A stretch of 9,284 nucleotides of DNA from an uncultured Eubacteriales bacterium. Its GTDB lineage: Bacteria; Bacillota; Clostridia; Tissierellales; Peptoniphilaceae. Shown here piece by piece: positions 5,879 to 9,284 of this stretch (the first letter of the stretch is position 1; each line of letters begins with the position of its first letter). The position numbers and the translations under genes were made by a program. The notes under the pieces are model-generated. The model was not told the origin of the DNA and ran no database searches. It saw nothing but the letters and a program-made list of their open reading frames with translations. The stretch lies in contig UQDI01000038.1 in the NCBI GenBank assembly GCA_900539725.1, forward strand, positions 1-9,284, given 5' to 3'.

Positions 5879-7342
5879 TTAGTCCCTATAGCTCTTTGGG
5901 GAATAGTTAGGAGTTTCCTTAGTTATAGTGATATCGTGTGGATGGTTTTCAATTAGTGATGCGCTTGTAATTTGAACGTATTTTGAATTTGTCTTAAGTG
6001 TAGGAATGTCCTTACATCCAAGGTAGCCCATACCTGATTTTAAGCCGCCAAGCAATTGATAAATAACTTCTCCAACTTTTCCTTTGTAGTGAACTCTACC
6101 TTCAACACCTTCTGGTACGTACTTCTTAGCCTTTGATTGGAAATATCTGTCAGATGAACCAGCTTTCATTGCTGCAAGTGAGCCCATGCCTCTATATTCC
6201 TTATATCTTCTGCCTTCGAAGATAACTTCTTCTCCTGGTGATTCGTCAGTACCTGCGAATAAGGATCCCATCATAACAACGTCCGCACCAGCAGCTATCG
6301 CCTTAGTGATGTCTCCTGAGTACTTGATACCACCATCAGCAATTATAGGTATGCCAGTTTCTTGAGATGCCTTATAAGCTGCCATGATAGCGCTTACTTG
6401 AGGAACACCGATACCAGTAACAACTCTAGTTGTACAGATAGATCCAGGTCCGATACCAACTTTAACACAGTCAGCACCAGCATCCATAAGAGCCTTAGTG
6501 CCTTCGTAAGTTGCCACGTTTCCTGCTATGACTTGTAAGTCAGGGAATTCCTTCTTAATGCTTCTAACCGCGTCAAGTACACCCTTTGAGTGACCGTGAG
6601 CAGTATCTAGAACGATAACGTCAACCTTTGCTTCGTATAGAGCCTTAACCCTTTCAAGCATGTCCTCAGTAATACCAACAGCCGCTCCGCAAAGAAGTCT
6701 GCCTTGTTCGTCCTTAGCTGAGTTAGGGAATTCGATGGATTTTTCTATATCCTTAATAGTGATTAATCCTTTCAAATGGAAGTCGTCATCAACTATAGGA
6801 AGCTTTTCAATCTTATGAACCTTCATTTCCTCTAAAGCTTCGTCCATAGATACACCAACCTTGCCAGTTACAAGGTTTTCCTTAGTCATGACATCGTCAA
6901 TCTTCTTTTCCATATTAGTTTCGAATCTCATGTCCCTGTTAGTGATGATACCAACAAGTTTGCCGTCTTCATCAGTTATAGGCACACCAGAAATCTTGTA
7001 CTTTTTCATAATAGCTTCAGCGTCAGCAATCTTGTGTTCAGCAGATAAATAGAATGGATCAGTGATTACACCGTGTTCACTTCTTTTTACCCTGTCAACT
7101 TCGATAGCTTGATCCTCAATCGACATGTTCTTGTGAATGATACCAATACCGCCTTCTCTCGCCATCGCGATAGCCATCTTTGATTCAGTAACAGTATCCA
7201 TACCAGCACTCATCATCGGTATGTTTAGCTTGATCTTTTTAGTTAATCTTGTTTCAGTATTAGTTTGTTTTGGCAATATCTCTGAAAAATTTGGTACTAG
7301 TAGTATATCGTCAAATGTTAATGCGTCTCCAATAAACTCCAT
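5879..7342 (-). CDS. guaB: Inosine-5'-monophosphate dehydrogenase
   Basis: This is a full-length 487-residue IMP dehydrogenase. It oxidises IMP to XMP with NAD+, the committed and rate-limiting step to GMP. The catalytic barrel begins at ALTFDDILLVP (7-17). A Bateman module of two CBS domains, which senses purine nucleotides, is inserted at about 94-203 (ISGVPITDEDGKLVGI and IEKLPIVDDDFHLKGL). The barrel resumes with DTAHGHS (246-252), the active-site loop GIGPGSICTTR (296-306) with catalytic C303, ADGGI (335-339), the MGS segment (358-360), and the flap with R399-Y400 in SSDRYF. Nothing needed for catalysis is missing. GAGGGG lies seven bases before the ATG, and the gap to the upstream flavoprotein gene is 22 bp. 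The leader is too short to hold a purine riboswitch. Confidence 0.98.
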   Translation of the reverse strand: MEFIGDALTFDDILLVPNFSEILPKQTNTETRLTKKIKLNIPMMSAGMDTVTESKMAIAMAREGGIGIIHKNMSIEDQAIEVDRVKRSEHGVITDPFYLSAEHKIADAEAIMKKYKISGVPITDEDGKLVGIITNRDMRFETNMEKKIDDVMTKENLVTGKVGVSMDEALEEMKVHKIEKLPIVDDDFHLKGLITIKDIEKSIEFPNSAKDEQGRLLCGAAVGITEDMLERVKALYEAKVDVIVLDTAHGHSKGVLDAVRSIKKEFPDLQVIAGNVATYEGTKALMDAGADCVKVGIGPGSICTTRVVTGIGVPQVSAIMAAYKASQETGIPIIADGGIKYSGDITKAIAAGADVVMMGSLFAGTDESPGEEVIFEGRRYKEYRGMGSLAAMKAGSSDRYFQSKAKKYVPEGVEGRVHYKGKVGEVIYQLLGGLKSGMGYLGCKDIPTLKTNSKYVQITSASLIENHPHDITITKETPNYSPKSYRD

Positions 7343-7364
7343 CTTTACACCCCTCTTTTTAATA

Positions 7365-8273
7365 TTAATATCCTAAATATTTTTGTGCTTCGATAGCGCA
7401 AGTGCAGCCCTCAGCTACAGCAGTTGCTATCTGTCTTATCTTTTTATCTATAATGTCGCCGCAGGCAAATACACCTGGGATAGATGTCTTAACTCCGTCA
7501 GTTTTGATATATGGACCAGCCATTTCAACGCTGTCCTTGATTAATTCAGTGTTTGGCCTTTGACCAATGTAGGCAAATATTAGGAATTCGTCCTCGCCAT
7601 TCTCAAATAGTTTTTCTTCCTTTTCAGCCGAGTCGTAAATACAAACTTCAGTGATCTTGTCCCTAGTTCCGCTTGCACTCACAATCTTGGAGGATGTCAT
7701 CGCCTCGATATTGTCAGAGTCTTCAATCTTTTGTCTGAACTCGTCAATCATGCCAAGCTCGTCCCTTTCTTCGACAAGGTAGACCTTTTTCGCAAGCTTC
7801 GATAGATATAAAGCTTCCTTAGCCGCTCCATCCGAGCCACCCGCTACGAAGATGATTCTGTCCTCAATCTCCTCATCAAGACCCAAAGCAGAGTGTTCAA
7901 CCCCGATCTCCTTTTCATTTTCAAGACCTAAATCCTTTGGAGTAGATCCCATCGCAAGTATAACCGCCTTAGCATTGTATGAATTTTGTCTAGTCTTAAC
8001 CTTTTTTAGCTCATATCTTAAATCAAGCTCGATAACCTCTTCGTACTTTAGCTCGATGTCTGCGTCCGCGATTTGAGCCTCAAGCTTTTCCCTGAACGTT
8101 TCGCCCGATTCGTCCTCAGATAAACCCACATAGTGAGTCACGTGCGAAACACTTTTTATAAGACCGCCAACCTCGTCCTTTTCAAGCAAAAGTACATTGA
8201 AGCCGCGGCTCTTAGCATATAGAGCAGCAGAGACACCTGCAGGGCCGGCGCCCACTACAATTATATCGTACAT
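7365..8273 (-). CDS. Thioredoxin-reductase-like FAD oxidoreductase without the CxxC
   Basis: This 302-residue protein has the full fold of low-molecular-weight thioredoxin reductase. The N-terminal FAD motif is GAGPAG (8-13), EVGG is at 34-37, the second dinucleotide motif is AGGSDGAAKEA (144-154), and the C-terminal FAD motif is CGDIIDKKIRQIATAVAEG (271-289). Two functional elements are missing. Where reductases have CAxC the sequence reads S128-A-L-G131. Where NADPH-specific enzymes have HRRxxxR it reads EERDELG (168-174). It therefore should not reduce thioredoxin in the normal way and probably does not use NADPH through that motif. Only four cysteines occur (211, 271, 290, 292), and C290-T-C292 sits near the flavin-binding end. 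It could be a ferredoxin/flavin-type reductase; partner and donor are unknown. It is first in the operon, with AGGAGG (8279-8284) five bases before the ATG. Confidence 0.88.
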   Translation of the reverse strand: MYDIIVVGAGPAGVSAALYAKSRGFNVLLLEKDEVGGLIKSVSHVTHYVGLSEDESGETFREKLEAQIADADIELKYEEVIELDLRYELKKVKTRQNSYNAKAVILAMGSTPKDLGLENEKEIGVEHSALGLDEEIEDRIIFVAGGSDGAAKEALYLSKLAKKVYLVEERDELGMIDEFRQKIEDSDNIEAMTSSKIVSASGTRDKITEVCIYDSAEKEEKLFENGEDEFLIFAYIGQRPNTELIKDSVEMAGPYIKTDGVKTSIPGVFACGDIIDKKIRQIATAVAEGCTCAIEAQKYLGY

Positions 8274-8278
8274 TTTAT

Positions 8279-8284
8279 CCTCCT
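8279..8284 (-). promoter_or_regulatory. Ribosome binding site of the first operon gene
   Basis: A perfect AGGAGG lies five bases before the ATG at 8271-8273, within a leader of about 35 bases. Confidence 0.85.
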
Positions 8285-8314
8285 TTGCTTTTTGATTAAA
8301 ATTATTCTCCTATC

Positions 8315-8343
8315 ATTTTATCATATATTGCGCTTTTTGTAAA
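8315..8343 (-). promoter_or_regulatory. Sigma-A type promoter of the eight-gene operon
   Basis: On the minus strand there is a -35 TTTACA (8338-8343, five of six matches), a 17-bp spacer and a -10 TAAAAT (8315-8320, five of six). The expected start is near 8308, leaving about 35 bases to the ATG of the flavoprotein gene. That is too short for a riboswitch. No obvious operator palindrome is seen. Confidence 0.85.
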
Positions 8344-8372
8344 GCAGTCAGAGAGATTATTTTGATAATTTT

Positions 8373-8480
8373 CACTATGCTAATGGCCTTGCCACGACAT
8401 AGAATTTTACTTATGCTAATCGTCTTGCTACGTTCATTAACTTTGCTTACGCTAATGGTCTTGCTACGTTCGTTAACTTT
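8373..8480. repeat. Tandem array of three 36-bp units
   Basis: The anchor GCTAAT recurs at 8379, 8415 and 8451, exactly 36 bases apart. Units 8409-8444 and 8445-8480 match at 32 of 36 positions. Unit 8373-8408 is clearly more diverged, and a further decayed copy may start at 8481. There are no spacers between units, so this is a minisatellite-like array. It lies between the ywlG terminator and the operon promoter. Confidence 0.85.
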
Positions 8481-8495
8481 GCTTAATATAATCGC

Positions 8496-8549
8496 GGCAC
8501 TTGTATAGCACTCGGCACTCGTATGGCGCTTGGCACTTATATAGCCACA
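8496..8549. repeat. Tandem array of three 18-bp units
   Basis: The units at 8496-8513, 8514-8531 and 8532-8549 all begin with GGCACT. The first is GGCACTTGTATAGCACTC. The first two differ at four positions, all transitions. The array almost adjoins the 36-bp array, whose unit is twice as long, but the two sequences do not look alike. Confidence 0.85.
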
Positions 8550-8555
8550 TGCAAT

Positions 8556-8580
8556 AAAAAAGAGGAGCTCATCACTCCTC
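8556..8580 (-). terminator. Rho-independent terminator of ywlG
   Basis: A stem of GAGGAG with CTCCTC (8562-8567 with 8575-8580) and a 7-nt loop is followed on the minus strand by six T. It begins six bases after the ywlG stop codon, so ywlG is transcribed alone and separated from the operon to its left. Confidence 0.88.
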
Positions 8581-8586
8581 ATCAAT

Positions 8587-9123
8587 CTACTTATATTGTG
8601 CTCTTTCGCCACCTATTAGCTTAGGTCTTCTTCTAACAAGTGTTAAGTGTGCCTCACCTATCTCCTTAACGCTGACTCTAACAGGTACTGCAACAGCTTT
8701 GATGTGCATACCGATAAATGTATCGCCGATGTCAAGGCCGCCATGTGCCTGAATCCATTCAACCACAACCGGATCAGCTAATTTTTTGTAAGCGATAGTC
8801 GCCATCGATCCGCCGGCGTGCATCTTAGGCACAACACTTACTTCTTCTAAGAAATATTTTTCCATGCACTCTCTTGTAGTTACGATTGCTCTATTTAAGT
8901 GCTCGCAGCATTGAAAGGCAAGGAAAATCTTGTGTTCTTTTGCAAAATCCATAAAGACGTCAATGAATTCTTTTGCGACATCCATCGACGATGCTTTGCC
9001 AATCCTTCCACCAACGACTTCACTTGTTGAGCAGCCCACTACTAGTATCTCGCCTTCTTTTAACATCGCCTCAGCTTGAAATTCGTCAAGTACCTTCTTA
9101 AGCGTTTCTTTATATTCTGCCAT
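8587..9123 (-). CDS. ywlG: UPF0340 / YwlG family protein, function unknown
   Basis: This 178-residue protein matches the UPF0340 (TIGR01440, B. subtilis YwlG) family along its length. Conserved blocks are GCSTSEVVGGRIGK (30-43), FQCCEHLNRA (70-79), VPKMHAGGSMATIAY (98-112), GGLDIGDTFIGMH (128-140) and RRRPKLIGGERAQY (164-177). The family is widespread in Bacillota; no biochemical function is established to my knowledge. No signal peptide or membrane segment is seen, so it is probably cytoplasmic. The frame also allows a GTG start nine bases upstream (9130-9132), but that codon overlaps the AAGGAG site (9132-9137), which is eight bases before the ATG at 9121-9123. I therefore use the ATG. It has its own promoter and terminator. 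Confidence 0.93.
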   Translation of the reverse strand: MAEYKETLKKVLDEFQAEAMLKEGEILVVGCSTSEVVGGRIGKASSMDVAKEFIDVFMDFAKEHKIFLAFQCCEHLNRAIVTTRECMEKYFLEEVSVVPKMHAGGSMATIAYKKLADPVVVEWIQAHGGLDIGDTFIGMHIKAVAVPVRVSVKEIGEAHLTLVRRRPKLIGGERAQYK

Positions 9124-9131
9124 GTATATCA

Positions 9132-9137
9132 CTCCTT
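9132..9137 (-). promoter_or_regulatory. Ribosome binding site that sets the ywlG start
   Basis: AAGGAG on the minus strand lies eight bases before the ATG at 9123. It excludes the upstream GTG, which would sit on the site itself. Confidence 0.8.
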
Positions 9138-9155
9138 ATATCATTTTCTACTTAC

Positions 9156-9184
9156 ATTTTATATCAAAGAAGCTTCTTTGTCAA
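9156..9184 (-). promoter_or_regulatory. Consensus sigma-A type promoter of ywlG
   Basis: A perfect -35 TTGACA (9179-9184), a 17-bp spacer and a -10 TAAAAT (9156-9161) predict a start near 9149, giving a leader of about 26 bases. This is one of the two strongest promoters in the window and carries a palindrome in its spacer. Confidence 0.9.
9165..9180. promoter_or_regulatory. Perfect 16-bp palindrome in the ywlG promoter: candidate operator
   Basis: CAAAGAAGCTTCTTTG is a perfect inverted repeat without a central spacer. It occupies nearly the whole -35/-10 spacer and overlaps the end of the -35 box, so a dimeric protein bound there would block RNA polymerase. No regulator gene is visible in the window. 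It could be chance in AT-rich DNA, but position and perfection make it worth attention. Confidence 0.5.
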
Positions 9185-9190
9185 TCGCAG

Positions 9191-9221
9191 AAAAAGGTCC
9201 GCATCATATGATGCAGACCTT
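9191..9221 (-). terminator. Rho-independent terminator of a gene to the right of the window
   Basis: A 13-bp inverted repeat with one mismatch pairs AAGGTC with GACCTT and GCATCAT with ATGATGC (9194-9207 with 9208-9221). The loop must open within the central CATATG. On the minus strand it is followed by five T. It ends a leftward transcript entering from outside, just before the ywlG promoter. Confidence 0.82.
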
Positions 9222-9250
9222 GTAATATCGGCTCTATGTCAAATATTGGG

Positions 9251-9279
9251 GAGACTTATTGATTTAAGTCTCTCTTTTT
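9251..9279 (+). terminator. Inverted repeat with a plus-strand T run at the right edge
   Basis: GAGACTT (9251-9257) pairs with AAGTCTC (9266-9272) around an 8-nt loop, and on the plus strand TCTTTTT follows. It has the form of a rightward terminator, yet no plus-strand gene lies to its left. It may instead be part of the 3' untranslated region of the leftward gene outside the window, or end a short unseen plus-strand RNA. Confidence 0.4.
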
Positions 9280-9284
9280 ACGTT

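Larger units (their letters stand above)
172..8343 (-). other. Predicted eight-gene operon
   Basis: Eight genes run leftward from the promoter at 8315-8343 to the terminator at 174-203. Successive junctions are 22 bp, 3 bp, 1-base overlap, 10 bp, 17-base overlap, 14 bp and 29 bp. I see no hairpin with a T run and no convincing promoter at any junction, and several ribosome binding sites lie within or against the stop codon of the gene before. The order is flavoprotein, guaB, thyX, histidine phosphatase, MATE, LCP, alcohol dehydrogenase, GNAT. This is inference from layout; internal promoters inside coding sequence cannot be excluded. Confidence 0.75.

Noticed and set aside
8274..8314. Purine riboswitch before the operon containing guaB
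   Set aside because: The predicted leader is only about 35 bases and shows no aptamer-like structure.
8373..8549. CRISPR array
   Set aside because: The units abut directly with no unique spacers, the copies are degenerate, and no cas genes are present.
8313..8612. A 99-codon minus-strand open frame containing the tandem repeats
   Set aside because: It starts at a GTG inside the end of ywlG without a ribosome site, reads through the ywlG terminator and runs over the operon promoter. The repetitive peptide is noted as a finding but the frame is not supported as a gene.
9124..9132. Upstream GTG start for ywlG
   Set aside because: The GTG overlaps the AAGGAG ribosome binding site, which is correctly spaced for the ATG at 9123.
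1..9284. Phage, insertion sequence or integrated element
   Set aside because: There is no transposase, integrase, att-like duplication or tRNA, and the genes are ordinary chromosomal families with uniform orientation and similar codon use.

Overview
The window looks like a chromosomal segment of a low-GC Gram-positive bacterium, most likely an anaerobic or fermentative member of the Bacillota (Clostridia/Tissierellia-like). The evidence is AT-rich intergenic DNA, strong AGGAGG ribosome binding sites, textbook sigma-A type promoters with 17-bp spacers, T-tailed terminators, a LytR-CpsA-Psr wall enzyme, a YwlG/UPF0340 protein and a YugJ-like iron alcohol dehydrogenase. The genus cannot be fixed from this window alone.

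Every convincing protein gene is on the minus strand, so the map reads from right to left. At the right edge lie an inverted repeat and a minus-strand terminator belonging to a gene outside the window. A single-gene unit follows: a consensus promoter with a perfect 16-bp palindrome in its spacer, then ywlG (9123-8587), then its own terminator. Next comes a gene-free stretch with two short tandem-repeat arrays (36-bp and 18-bp units). A second strong promoter (8315-8343) then starts one long co-directional run of eight genes.

In transcription order the run is: a thioredoxin-reductase-like flavoprotein lacking the CxxC, guaB (IMP dehydrogenase), thyX (flavin-dependent thymidylate synthase with an altered signature), a histidine phosphatase, a MATE transporter, a LytR-CpsA-Psr protein, an iron-containing alcohol dehydrogenase and a GNAT acetyltransferase. 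Gaps are 29 bp or less and two junctions overlap. No terminator or clear promoter is visible inside, so I infer one operon ending at the terminator near 174-203. guaB and thyX give it a nucleotide-synthesis core. The later genes (export, cell wall, alcohol metabolism, acetylation) share no obvious pathway.

The left 450 bases contain no credible protein gene. They hold the operon terminator, a promoter reading off the left edge, and a compact, relatively GC-rich element (284-436) that folds into a closed multi-hairpin structure on the plus strand. This is the best candidate for something unannotated. The other main points of interest are the two non-canonical flavoproteins in one operon, the palindromic promoter of ywlG and the in-frame tandem repeats.
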